Shown here in pieces: positions 10,497 to 21,793 of a stretch of DNA of 64,000 nucleotides. Source of the stretch: Hymenopellis radicata (taxonomy: Eukaryota; Basidiomycota; Agaricomycetes; Agaricales; Physalacriaceae); contig JADNRX010000101.1 in the NCBI GenBank assembly GCA_015501595.1, positions 90,852 to 154,851 on the forward strand. The letters are read 5' to 3'. Position 1 is the first letter of the stretch. Each line of letters opens with the position of its first letter. A program made the translations under genes and the position numbers. Under the pieces are notes generated by a model, which did no database searches, was not told where the DNA came from, and saw nothing but the letters and a program-made list of their open reading frames with translations.

Positions 10497-10793
10497 AAGC
10501 CCTAATCTAGGGCTAGGCAAACCGTCATCTGAATGACTCAGCAGGACGACAGCGACTTGAACCTGTTCTTCCATCATCCTTGCCTTGCGCGATCTTCAGG
10601 TAACAACATGTCGGCAATATATTAGAACGTACTCATTCTCAGCCACTGGTTCAGTCGTTTGTGATGGGGCAATTGGAGGCGCTAAGTATCAGTGGCGCAC
10701 GTTAAAACGCGTAGCGGAATAACCTTATGGCATCTCCATCTCCCCTTGATCAACTATGATTCTACCCGGACCGCTGATCGTGGCCCATCTTTT
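10497..10793 (-). repeat. Inverted copy of the Get4 promoter
   Basis: Matches the reverse complement of about 6745-7010, including the paired AGCCCTA/TAGGGCT site at 10498-10514. With the adjacent remnant it shows that promoter plus gene were duplicated in inverted orientation, about 3 kb apart, and that the 5' coding half was later deleted. Confidence 0.65.
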
Positions 10794-10938
10794 AGCTGAT
10801 CCTCGAGCTTGTAGTGCGCCTATTTCCAAAGTGTTAACCGTGTTAGTCAGGAGGTGATTCCTTCTCGATTAAAGGCCGGTGTGGTCAATCATTTTCCCCA
10901 CATCTTCTCTCATTCACACCTCCTAGCCTCTCTTTGAA

Positions 10939-12015
10939 ATGTCTCTCGCAGAACAACTTGGCATTTCCGAACAAGCGGCGACACAAGCTGTCGGCGACTA
11001 CTTGAACACGCACATCATAGCTATCTTCAGCTACGCTCTCTATTCCATGATATTTGCGTCGACTTTGCACCAGATCGGTATGTCTATCCAGTCATCTACA
11101 ACCTTAGCGTGCCTTTACGACTCATGGTCTAGTCCTGCGTAATACATGGCCCGCCGCGCGTGTTACACTGACTATCATTGTCTGCCTCATAGTATGGGCA
11201 TTAGCCACCATCGACGCTGGACTGTCGTGGAGCGTTCTCTATGAGGCCTACGTTACGCATGGTCAAACCCAAGACACTGTATTAGGGTACAGAATTTGTT
11301 TACAGATTCTCATAGTCACCTTCTCCGTGAACTTGGCGGTCTTGTACCCCCCCGAAACCCTCCGCGCAAACAACTGCCATAAAACACGTCAACTGGACGG
11401 TCGTCTACTACATTCTGACTGCTTCCACAAACGTCCTCACCACGGCATTGATTGTTCTACGCATTGTCTCACTTGGCGGTTCAAAGCACGCGCGGACATA
11501 CATCGGTCTCTTGGAGATCTTGATCGAGTCTTCGTTTCTCTTCTCCGCGACTTACATTATCTACCTCGCACTGTACATACGCCATGCTGCGCCGGACGAT
11601 AGAAACTGTTACGCCTACGTAGAGGGATATTGAGTGCTATCACTGTACGTTCTCTCTCATTTGAACAGTCATGACACAGGCTATGAACACTAAAGACTTC
11701 GCGCAGGCTGCTGCACCTACACTCATCATTGGCCGTGTCGTGTCGGGGGAGGCACGACCAAATGATACAGGGCGCGAGCCGTCGCTACTTCAGCCTGGGA
11801 GGAGCGCCATCCCAACCATTCACTTTGCTAGCCGGGAACCAACAACGATACACACTCTCGATATCCTCGAGGTTTCGTCTGAGCAGGGCAGAACTACAAC
11901 CTTGCTGAGGGAGCAACAGGATGCTAAAATGGGAGAGGATATTACCGTGATGGTTAGATTTCCGAATGATTCAACGGATTTAGAACGCGGTGGTAGTACC
12001 AATTGCACCGGATGA
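10939..12015 (+). CDS. Multi-pass membrane protein, uncharacterised Agaricomycete family
   Basis: The start ATG at 10939 gives MSLAEQLGISEQAATQAVGD followed by a first hydrophobic segment (THIIAIFSYALYSMIF). Intron about 11075-11132 leads to WPAARVTLTIIVCLIVWALA, a second transmembrane stretch, then ICLQILIVTFSVNLAVL. Further on are WTVVYYILTASTNVLTTALI and IGLLEILIESSFLFSATYII. The last exon (from about 11670) has AQAAAPTLIIGRVVSGEARP and a hydrophilic tail ending at TGA 12013-12015. The APTLI-RV-G-ARPxD tail and six or so hydrophobic helices are the pattern of a large family of unknown function in mushroom genomes. The stretch between about 11340 and 11395 does not splice cleanly, so a helix may be damaged. 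Location: probably plasma or endomembrane. Confidence 0.55.
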
Positions 12016-12493
12016 ATGAAATGCTGTAAACATATCTAGAACCGTACTTTTTGTGCTTCTTGACTGGGAAGGCGGTCACGAATTTGATGGAATATTTCTG
12101 CGAACAAGCTCTGCTATCATCGTGATTGTTTCAGCTTATGATTCCTCGTTTGGATATCTGCAATCAACGAAAACATATTATTGATGCAAAGCAGTCTTCG
12201 ACTTCGTAAGTAAAACTAGTATACAGACAAACAAAGTCTTGCCCTGAAGAACTTCCTTCTCATTAGTCTTTCCAACTAAGCCTTATCTGTGGTAATGGAC
12301 AAAACAAGTCCATCTTTACATAGGGCGTAGTTCGCGTATCTTCCTATCGCTCTCAAGTTTTCGCTGGCCCACATCCTGTAAACCATGAATATCATTGATT
12401 GGGAGTCTTCAAGGACTCACATCGAAGTCAACCATCTCGACGTCCCGTTCTCTGAGTACAGTCGTTGTGATGTGAACTTGCGGTGTCAGTGTA
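12016..12493. other. Convergent intergenic region
   Basis: AT-richer sequence between two convergent membrane-protein genes. I see no gene, RNA or repeat here. Confidence 0.4.
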
Positions 12494-13755
12494 CTATCTG
12501 GCGCGGGCATTTCTGAATGCAGAAACGTAGACCTCATCGACACGTCGATCCACAACGGATTTTTGCGTTCCGATTGGGTCCCAAGTCGGATGATAACTCG
12601 AGAGTTGAGAGTGGCGAGAAGACAGTTCGAATACCTTCACAGCAAGATTGTCAGCACAGGAATCGGAGTCGTTAATCGGCCGGGCGCACATTTTGCTCAA
12701 AGACAAGAATCTACATATACAATTCCGACTTCTAATCAGACGCCATTGCATGCTAGAAGAATTCATAACGCACGGTATGAAGTGCATGTTGTTGGTCGGG
12801 AAAACGAGGAAGAACAACAGTTCCAGAAAGGCGGTGAATGCTGTCACCATTCCTGTCTCGATGGTGAGGGTGACGAGCTTTGACATCAAGGAACGGGTCT
12901 CTTCGAATGGCGAGCGACGACCGTGACGGAAAAGCTGGACGAGGAAATAAGGTAAGCACGGACCCAACGGAATGAAGGTATTACCGCTCACATAGAAGAC
13001 CAGAGTGGAAGTGATAATAGCGTCACAGAGCGTGGCGCCACCGAGCCAGACCTGTGCGTTATTGGGATAGAGCGAGGAAGAGAGAATGGAGACAAACGCA
13101 CGGAGACTTCGGGTTTGATTTCTAGCGCTCGAGATATTCCGATTATCTGTCCTCGTATTCCACAGAATCCCGCCATTGCCCATGACGTAGTCGATAACTA
13201 GGGATGGGCGTTATCTCTGACAAAATGAACACAAGGAAACCGGTCTAAGACATACCATCATCACAAACATCGGCACGAGAACTGAGCCCTGCAACTTGTA
13301 GATTCGCCAAGAGTAGAAACCTTGCGCGACGAATGCGACTTAGAGTGTGACTGTGTGAGATGTAGAGAAGGGTGCCGAATGGGCGTCATACCTAGGCCCG
13401 AAAGAAATGGCAGCGGAGCGAGCGACCAATGTAGAGGATTAAACGCGCTAGGCGTGCCCCACTCCGCGACGAGAGCGTGCCATCCTAGGATCGTTCCAAT
13501 GATGGTAATGATTGTGTCAATGACCAAGAGGAAGTAGACTACACGGAGCGGCGTTGGATGGAGTGAATCAAGAACAGATGTTGGGTACTGACCTGCCCAT
13601 CTCAGCCACGCCGTATCAGATGGAAATGAGTGACTGTATACAACTAGATCGCATCGCTTCAGATACTTCACACCAGACAAGAAAAAAAGCGCCCACAGAC
13701 TTGCACGACGAGGATACCAAATAACAGGTATGACAGAAGGTTTCCAAGGAACCAT
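12494..13755 (-). CDS. DUF6534-like multi-pass membrane protein, possibly degraded
   Basis: Read on the minus strand. An upstream exon has LVVYSHSFPSDTAWLRW, then after an intron VYFLLVIDTIITIIGTILGW and WSLAPLPFLSGL. A short exon follows with FVAQGFYSWRIYKLQGSVLV, then TLCDAIITSTLVFYV, then LMSKLVTLTIETGMVTAFTA and FFLVFPTNNMHFIP. The order of QGFYSWRIY, VCD-type helix and LIRLTIETG-type helix is the signature of the DUF6534 domain of mushroom membrane proteins. The usual C-terminal LGKLYSN motif is not clear and the reading frame continues into ordinary-looking sequence to 12494. I cannot place a convincing start codon; 13755 is only the most upstream Met in the first exon frame. Confidence 0.5.
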
Positions 13756-16700
13756 CAGGAAAAGCCCAAAACACGAATTTTAGCGAATCCGGGCTCATCC
13801 CACAAAGCAAGCTACGTATGTCTGAATGAGCACCAATGAATAGAGGGTACACACATTTAAGGTTATTGCTGCACATGAGGTCCTGTAAGATCGGATAAGT
13901 GTCAATTTGTTTGCTGTAAGGTCAGTTAAGTAACTTGTTCACTCATATCTACTTTGAATCACTTACCAAAGAGAATATTTCAGAGCTACGCTACAACTAT
14001 ACTTATGTGTCTGAACACAAGTTGATATGTGCGGGCTCAAGTTTCAATCATTACTGAAGGTTACTGATCCTCAAATATTCGGAAGGTAAGGGTGAAAAAA
14101 GTTGTATACCACGGTAGCATAAATAGTCCGCCATGAGCTACTACTGTACGCACTTCCGCGGAGAGCAAGCACAAATGCGGTATTAGTAACACGCAAAGAG
14201 GGTAGTCGTTCGCAACCGACGGAGCCACGATCGTTTGGAGGGCGAGCAACCTTCGTAATGCAGCAAGTATGATTGTGCATATAACAACGAATAGTCATAC
14301 CTGAAGATCTGCATTCGTCTCGAGTTCAACGGGGCCAGAGGTACAGTAGCTGCTGTTCATGATTAGCGTGTAACCTTCGACTCTGTAACGGAACTTTCTG
14401 GACGCACGAGAGGCGACGAGGGCGACGAGGAAGGTGTCTGTTGCACTGGTGGAGCCAGTCGAAGTGTAAGTGACTTTGTCTGGCTAACAAAGAGGGCGGG
14501 ACATCTAAAGTACCAGCATTTGGGTTCGTTCTCTGCTTCCGTCCGTGGAATTTAAGCAAGTATGCTCCATCCACGCCCCCGGGGCGAGAAGTCTATGCGG
14601 AGTCTGAGTGAGCATGGGCTAGACCGTCAACGCGACTTGGAGCCAGTAGAGCGAATTTGTCGAACGGATGGAGTGTCTGTGACGCGCCACAGCGGGAAAT
14701 AACTACAGCACTAGCCATTTCCGTCCGCAGGCAACTTGAAGTGTCCTGATATGCCCGTCGCCGAGTCCGGGTGCAGAGTCTGCGTAAGGAAGAACTGGCC
14801 GTCAATGTGACTTGGAGCCAGTACAACTCCAGTACAGCAGACCAGACAATGTGGGATTACGGATGGAATCAAGAGGAATTGTTTCGAAGTCCCACCGGTC
14901 CGTGCGCACGTCATCAAATGATCAATGCTTCACGTGCATGTTCGGTTTTGATTTTCTCTTTAAACTCCGCTATTTTCCTCTGCCCTCCATGTCCCACCGC
15001 CAGGACCGCCTCTCTTGCGTCACCCTGCTTCCTACTGCGTTTCTGTGTATATTTACCCTCATCACTGTGTGATGTGTCGTGCAGCCCGCTAAAGCGACGT
15101 CCTGTAGCCTAGTGGACAACATACACGAATGCCGATGTCACGCCCGCCGTAACATAGGTCTAAGGCCCGGATATCGCGGTGAGAACGCTCATTCCTGGCG
15201 CATAAGATGGAGACGCAATGGAAAAGTTCCGACCGAACTCGATCCCGGATGTCCCTGCTAGCGGCGCGAATTGGATCGCTTTCTTTGACGGTACGTATAT
15301 CGCCTGCCTCTTACGCGGTCTTGCTTGTTAATTATGGCAACAGTGTGCGAACACCAACGAATGAGCTGGAGCATCCTTAGTTCGTTGCTTGCCTGTCCCT
15401 AATCTCTCTCGTACTAACTGCGTATTTTACAGGATCTTGACGATTGTTTATACTTCTTTCATCGCTGGGCAATCATTCCCTCTCCTCCCGTCGACGTGTT
15501 CTGCCTGCATGATGTATATAGCATATTCCTTCATGTTGTTTGATGACCTCGCGACCGGATATAGATGTGATTTGAACAAACATTCGTGAACGTTCAGAAC
15601 TGCTTGGAATCATCAATATGACCTTCGTGTGCAAGGATAAGTGTATGAGAGTCTTATTCGATACAGAATGGTTTAATAAGGTGAGCCCTTCACTCAAATA
15701 GCCTTCGTGTGCTTGCCATATGTGTACTCAGGTGAGATAAGGTAGGGTGTGGTCGTGGTAAATGGAGGGTACACGAATCGAAGCTTGCAGGCTTCATCGC
15801 ACTTACTGAACATATCAGGGCTTGTACTCCGTTATATCCTCTTAAAACAGGCTTTTCCTTCGAATTTCGCTGGAATTCGCTTTTTGGTCTTTTCCTGATG
15901 ACTGGAGCAAGGAAAAATATTGTAATGAGTGCATGCGCGATCGCACCAGAAGACACTGCTCACGAAGGGTCCTGTCCTAATTGTTGGTTAGGCAGGGCGA
16001 CGAAATAACGAATGAGGCGCTCACAGAAGTTGGACATCGTCGGGGATAGCCCGACTAGACGACATGGCGTTGGTAAGTCAAGCGCATGGGAAGTTCCCAG
16101 AAGTTTAAATACGAAAGCGTAGTAGGTCCAGCATGATCGCCCTTTACCTGAGAAGGTCGGCAAATAATCACGATGGCGGTTACGATCTCCCTGCAAGCGT
16201 GGAGTGAGTGTGAGACCACACAAAGACGTTCGTTCTACGGGAAACCAACGACGGGCCTGCCGACCTGCGCATCGAGCAACGTTTGCAAACAGCACGCGAA
16301 GAGGTCACCGTCTTTCTCTTCACTTCGGCGAATCATCGTGAAAGACGGTGTCCTTTCATGGCAGCCAGTAAAACGCCCGGTAGCATGCTAAACATGTCGT
16401 CAATTAAACAAAAGATGCCAGGCACTAGGGTCGTTCTAATTGTTGAGAAGGAACACCGAGATAGAACCGAAGTGACCCTAGGGCAGACATCAAAGACACC
16501 CAAGGTGGAGAAGCCAAGCGATTGCGGTGAAGACCACGCGCTATCTTCGTTGAAGTGCCGAAAGGAAAGTTTATTTGCTCGTGTTGCCCAATACGTTCAC
16601 CGCCCCTCGGCCGATGCCGTGGCACATCCTTCCTCAAACGCCACGACTACGGAAGATGAGCCTTTCATCAAAGGCTCCTTAGACACGCTCGTGGCGCGAT

Positions 16701-16910
16701 TCCTTCTCGCCTGGCGACATTTTCTGTCGCATGTCATCAATCTGAGCTAGTTGCTTCTGCGTGGACAGCGATTCACACACACACGTGGACTCAACGGTCC
16801 CTGATATTGAAGGAGTCCAGAAGCTCAGGCGCTCTGCTATCCCTTATCAGCTGTTGACCATATATTTAGTTCGACCCATCACTCCCCAATACTCGTTCTA
16901 TCTTGCCACC
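13756..16910. other. Gene-poor stretch with coding fragments
   Basis: No complete gene is supported. The minus strand at about 14290-14560 has a fragment reading SDKVTYTSTGSTSATDTFLV and YRVEGYTLIMNSSYC. The plus strand at 15219-15290 reads MEKFRPNSIPDVPASGANWI to a good donor (GTACGT) and then decays. A 130-codon open frame at about 16358-16750 (MAASKTPGSM...) has no recognisable domain. A direct repeat lies at 14597-14823. The stretch ends with the promoter of the GMC gene (CATATATTTAG, about 16858). Confidence 0.3.
14597..14823 (+). repeat. Imperfect direct repeat, about 48 bp, spaced about 177 bp
   Basis: GAGTCTGAGTGAGCATGGGCT...CGACTTGGAGCCAGTA at 14597-14647 recurs as GAGTCTGCGTAAGGAAGAACT...TGACTTGGAGCCAGTA at 14776-14823. 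The intervening bases are not repeated. It may be the trace of a tandem duplication inside a decayed gene. Confidence 0.5.
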
Positions 16911-19832
16911 ATGTCCTTTACCGTTGTAGAAGACGTCAAGAGTCAGGCTTTCGATTATGTTATAGTTGGTAAGTTCTCCAGTCGAATTTCAGAATCTATC
17001 CTCAATCCTGCGGACAGGTGGAGGGGCAAGTCGCGTTACTTATGCTGAAAACTCGCGATCTCACTCCTTCACGCGCAGACTGCCGGTCTTCTCATTGCAG
17101 CTCGTCTTACCCAAGACTCGTCCGTCTCTGTACTCGTGCTAGATGCCGGAAAGCCCAACCTCGATGACCCTCTGATCAGTACGTGTTCTAAAGCGGAGTG
17201 TACTATACCCACTAATGATTAAGTTCAGTGCGTCCTGGACAGTTTGGATTTAGTTTCGGCAAGCCAGACTACGATTGGGCGTTCATGACGGTGTGTACGC
17301 ACGTTTCCGACTGTTTTAGATTGGCTTATGTGTTACAGGCTCCACAAGCTCTCGCAGGTGGACGACCGTTCTTTTGGCCTCGGTAAGGGTCAAATATCTT
17401 CGATAATAGAATGCTCAAAGTCGTAGTGGGAAGAGCCTCGGTGGAAGCTCCGCGATGAATTTCGCTGTGTGGTCTAAACCGCCGAAGGTCGATATTGATG
17501 GTGTGTAGCAAGCCGTTACTGTATTGGAGATTGCTTGACCTGCGTTTCAGATTGGGAAAGACTCGGCAACGCGAACTGGAATTGGAATAACTACCAGAAA
17601 TTCAACGAAGGACTGGCAACCTTCTATCCGAGTGAAGATGGCGAAATCAACAAGTACGCTCCTGGCCTGGTAGCGCCGTGGAAGGAAACCTTTGGACATG
17701 GTGCTTAACATTAGAATGTCTCCCTTCTGTATTCCTGCATTCTCATCGTCCTTGCACAGGGCCTCTCATGCTCAGTCAACCGAAGCGTGTTCTGCCTGTT
17801 CAGGTCAAGATTCAAGAGGTACTGCTTCCGTTCACGGTGCAATTCTCCAGCTCGTGATGCTTTCTAGACGTTTGCCAAGATCGGCATTCCTACGGCACCT
17901 GCACCGGTACGTTCTTCATACGGGTCTATGTCGATGCTTTCCACTGAGCTGTCCGTAGAATGATGGAGTGGTACGTTGGAGAGTTATAGTCATTCACTGT
18001 CTTTATCAGCCATGATCAGCCCGATGGATCCTACGTCGCCACCGGTACTCTCGATCCCGCTACCAACGAGCGTTCATACGCTCCGAATGTAGGGGATGCG
18101 TTCTGTATCACTCTACAATATCTGACAAGGCCTCCAGGTCTTCATGCAGCCGCATTCTTCGCGGCCTAACTACAAAGTTCTAACGGGGGCCTACGTTCGT
18201 AAAATTATCACTTCCGGAGATCGAGAGCTGTCGGCCACTGGAGTTGAATTCTCTGTTGACGGAGATGTCTACGAGGTTGTGATTCGAAAGGAAGTGATTC
18301 TATGTGCGGGGTAAGTGTGATAGTACGCATATCTCGTCAACCAACCAGCATTCTTTCTCAGAGCATTGAAGTCCCCTCAAGTCTTGGAGCTCTCCGGTAT
18401 TGGTCGACCTGAGGTGTTGTCGAGCATCGACGTGCCACTCAAGTTGGCGTTATATGGAGTCGGCGAGAATGTCCAGGAACATATACATGTTGGGCCGGCG
18501 TTCCGTGGGTTTGCTGACGTGCTCGACATTATTCTCACCTCACGACCTGCTTTCCAGAGCTGAAGGACGACGTACCTGACTACACGTATGAGGTTCTCCG
18601 TGATCCGGAATCTTACGCGAAACATCTGGAGCTTTTGTACGTGTGGTTTTCCATGTTGTTGACCGCATTGTTGACTTCACCTGTGCAGCACTAAGAATGA
18701 AGGTGTTTTCATGATATCTGCAACTACCTTTGCCTATCTACCGCTTTCGACGGTCTCTCCTCGTGCCGACAAGCTACTTGAAGCGGAGAAGAAGAAGATC
18801 GATGCAGAGAAGGCCACCTACCCCCCGGGTCTCGAGGAGCAGTACAAGCTAATGCTAGACAAGATAGAGAAGGGAGCACCTGGTTTCGAGCTCGTCATGT
18901 TCCCCGGACATGTTTCCATGCCTAGTGCGTCCTGCGCATTCCTTCCTTCGGCCGTTCTGACTTGATTCTTCAGAGCAGCCGGAGCCTGGAAAGAAATATG
19001 TCACCTTGGCCGCGGCTACCAACTACAACTTTTCGAGAGGATCTATTCATTCCAAGTCAAACGATCCCATGGAACCTCCCACTATCGATCCACACTACTT
19101 CGAACACGATATTGGTCAGTCTCGTCTCTCGAGAACCATGTTGTGATGCTTACTTTGTATCAGATCTGCAAGTGCTATTGGACATGGTTAAGTATATCCG
19201 CACAATCGCCGCTACAGCACCCTTCTCGGAATACCTCCGTACGTTTCCCAGTCACAAGTTTTCCGGGCACTCCGCAATTGACGCTGGTCACAAGTATCAC
19301 CTGACGCGGAGCTGAATCCTGGTAGCGAAGCGAAAACGGATCAAGAAATTCTTGGTAGGTCGTCACTCGGAAAACGAACAGAATTAACAAAATTGCTTGT
19401 TCCTCAGATTGGATTAAGAGCAGTTCCGGAACAACTTTCCGTGCGTTTACTTCCTCTCGGGGATGAAATACTTATCTCAGGTTGGTCGTCAGACACCGGC
19501 GGATCTCTTTCGATGCTTCCGAAAGAAATGAACGGTGTTGTTGACTCTAAGCTAAAGGTGAGCGCACAGGAAACGCTGTCCAATCAACGCAACATACCTT
19601 CACAGGTCTATGGTACCACCAACATTCGCGTCGCTGACATGTCCATCGTCCCTCTGCACTTCTCCGGACATTCCGTTGGTGCGCCATCTTTAACGTTCTA
19701 CTGCTTCACGGTTCTGATAGACCTTCAGCAACTGCCTACACCATCGGAGCATTCGGTGGGTTTAGTAGAATCCCAACGCGTAATCAAGCTGAAGCTTTTA
19801 TAGGCGCCGCTATCATCAAAGGCGAGTTCTAA
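16911..19832 (+). CDS. GMC oxidoreductase (aryl-alcohol oxidase-like, AA3 family)
   Basis: This FAD-dependent oxidoreductase of the glucose-methanol-choline family typically oxidises alcohols or sugars, and many mushroom members are secreted or extracellular in wood decay. The start ATG at 16911 follows CCACC. Exon 1 (16911-16968) encodes FDYVIVG and an 8-nt exon (17018-17025) completes the GGG of the dinucleotide-binding loop. The next exon continues TAGLLIAARL and VLVLDAGKPN. Later come the GMC signature GKSLGGSSAMNFAVWS, then GVEFSVDGDVYEVVIRKEVI, CAGALKSPQVLELSGIGRPE, VGENVQEHIHVGPAF, the LKDDVPDYTYEVLRDPESYA block, and near the end VYGTTNIRVADMSIVPLHFS-GHS with the expected active-site His region. 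It ends AAIIKGEF at TAA 19830-19832. It has more than ten introns of about 50 bp. No signal peptide is evident, so an intracellular form is possible. I see no definite disabling lesion, though some middle exons (about 17.7-18.1 kb) are very short. Confidence 0.85.
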
Positions 19833-21793
19833 GAAGATCTTTGTACCTACTAGTCAACTATCGTACGGACTAAACATCGATCTTTTACTGTGTCTGCATT
19901 GTTTCTCCATATATCCGTGTATTGGTCGAAGAGCCCAGCAAGTTAGGGTCCTGGCCGCGTTCAAGATCGGCGCTAGCACAAGTCTGGTCTGACTTCGGCC
20001 ACACCGCGGACATGGGCTAGCCTGTCGTACAACCTCATTCATCCGTCAATGCCTCTCATCGAATACCGCGAGAGGTTCGTTCGACGAAGATTACGCATTT
20101 GTCTTACACGATACCGTCCTGCTGCCACGATCTGTCAGCGGCTAGTGTTGACGTTCCGAATTCCGTGAATAAAGGACGCGTCCCTAATAGGACCTACAAT
20201 TGCTTGGAACAGGACTTTCCTGTGTTTCGTGTTGTCCTTTAAGCCTCGTGTTAACCGCATGATACACCAGGCTGACCAGATGATTCAAAAGACCTCGTCC
20301 AGGTTTCCACTTGAGAAAACCGTTAGTTGGGTATACAGTACACGTTACAGCGAGTGTGTATTAATGAAGTTACGATAACGGCAACAAGTTACAAGGTCTC
20401 ACCAACGACCGCGCCCTCAGAATATTTGAATGTTCCTTTCTCATCTTCTATTATGGTGACTCTCCACCGACAACGTTAATCGAATTTCATTAGTAGTCAC
20501 TAAGTACAGCTCCCTACATCTGCAGGATGGAAAAGTAATGCTCAGTGGGTAATTATTGAACTCTTTTGTCCCTTGGAGGAAATTGACGTTCATGCCCGAA
20601 TTCGGAGGATCCTCTCCATATGGCAATCAGGATCCAGGGAAATGAAAGGGCTATATCACAAAGAGCCGAATTCCGCAATGATCTCCACACATCGGATAGG
20701 GAGGAACACCAATAGACACCAGTGCCCTTATCTCGGGGGTTTAAATATCCAGAGATCAGTCGACGCACCCGTCCCGGAACGCGCCACCATCACTTAGAGG
20801 AGGGGGAGTAGGTCCGATCTCAAGTCATCTTACGCGGGTCTTTCAATCAACATTGAGCGTCGAGGTGTGAACATCTTGAGGCCAGACAAGCGCGCGACGA
20901 AGGAAGCTTGTCAATCACAGAACGAGGTGAGCAGCTGTTCTACGATATCTCGGCCCGGCAGTCCAGGATAGGCCCAAAGAAAACAGGAAGAAAGTCACTC
21001 CATTTAGCCACGGGAAAGAAGACGGCATGTCGAAACTGGGTGACTGTTAGAAGCTTGCAGAAAACCGGTCTTTGTTTCCTGGATACGGCAGTTGGGTCTG
21101 AGGAATCCAAAGACTGCATCCGGTGTTCCATCATCAATGGAGCCAGGATATGGCGATGGCCTGGCCGCTGCATGCATTTCCCCACCCCCGATCATAGGGC
21201 ACGAGCCGCAGGGGCCGAGGTCGCCTGCATCGTCACTCCTCATCACACTTCTCGCATACACGAGGCGGCAGCCACCTCCCGATTCCGAACAAGACAGTTA
21301 TGGCTTAGTAGAATGTCCATGTACGTTCAAAAGATGTCATCAGTGTTAAGCCTCTGGGGCCTAAGTAGTCGGAGAATGCGTACGGCCTGTATGTCATCGT
21401 GATTCTGGGCAGCGGAAGGAAAGATCGGAATGAATAGCAGACAATGACATTGACACCGGAAGCATCACGTGAAGGAAGCCCAGGGAGGAGATGCACGCGT
21501 GTATGACCTCGTGTCGACACTCCCTTCGTCTCGCTTCGGCACATAAAGCTTGCTCGAAGGGCACGGCAACGTGTTTGAAAGCGACTTCTTGACAGTGACC
21601 TTCGTCAAAAGTCGATTGGGGTGATCACGACCAGGTAGGCAGTCGCCTCTTCCCCCCTCCCAGGTTGACATCGACGCCGTAGGCTGCCCTTATCTCTCCT
21701 CCCTTACGACCCGCCACGTCCTTAACGTCCATACTATCCCAACATTCGCGATAATTTATAATATCCCACCATCGCTTAATTTCTTCGTTCTTC
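19833..21793. other. Intergenic stretch without recognised genes
   Basis: The longest open frame (about 20908-21402, + strand, beginning at a TTG) has no domain and is probably chance. The 100 bases before 21794 (TATAATATCCCACCATCGC) could be the core promoter of the next gene. I see no repeat or RNA gene. Confidence 0.3.

Noticed and set aside
20908..21402. 164-codon open frame
   Set aside because: Starts at TTG, no recognisable domain, overlapped by equally open frames on the other strand.
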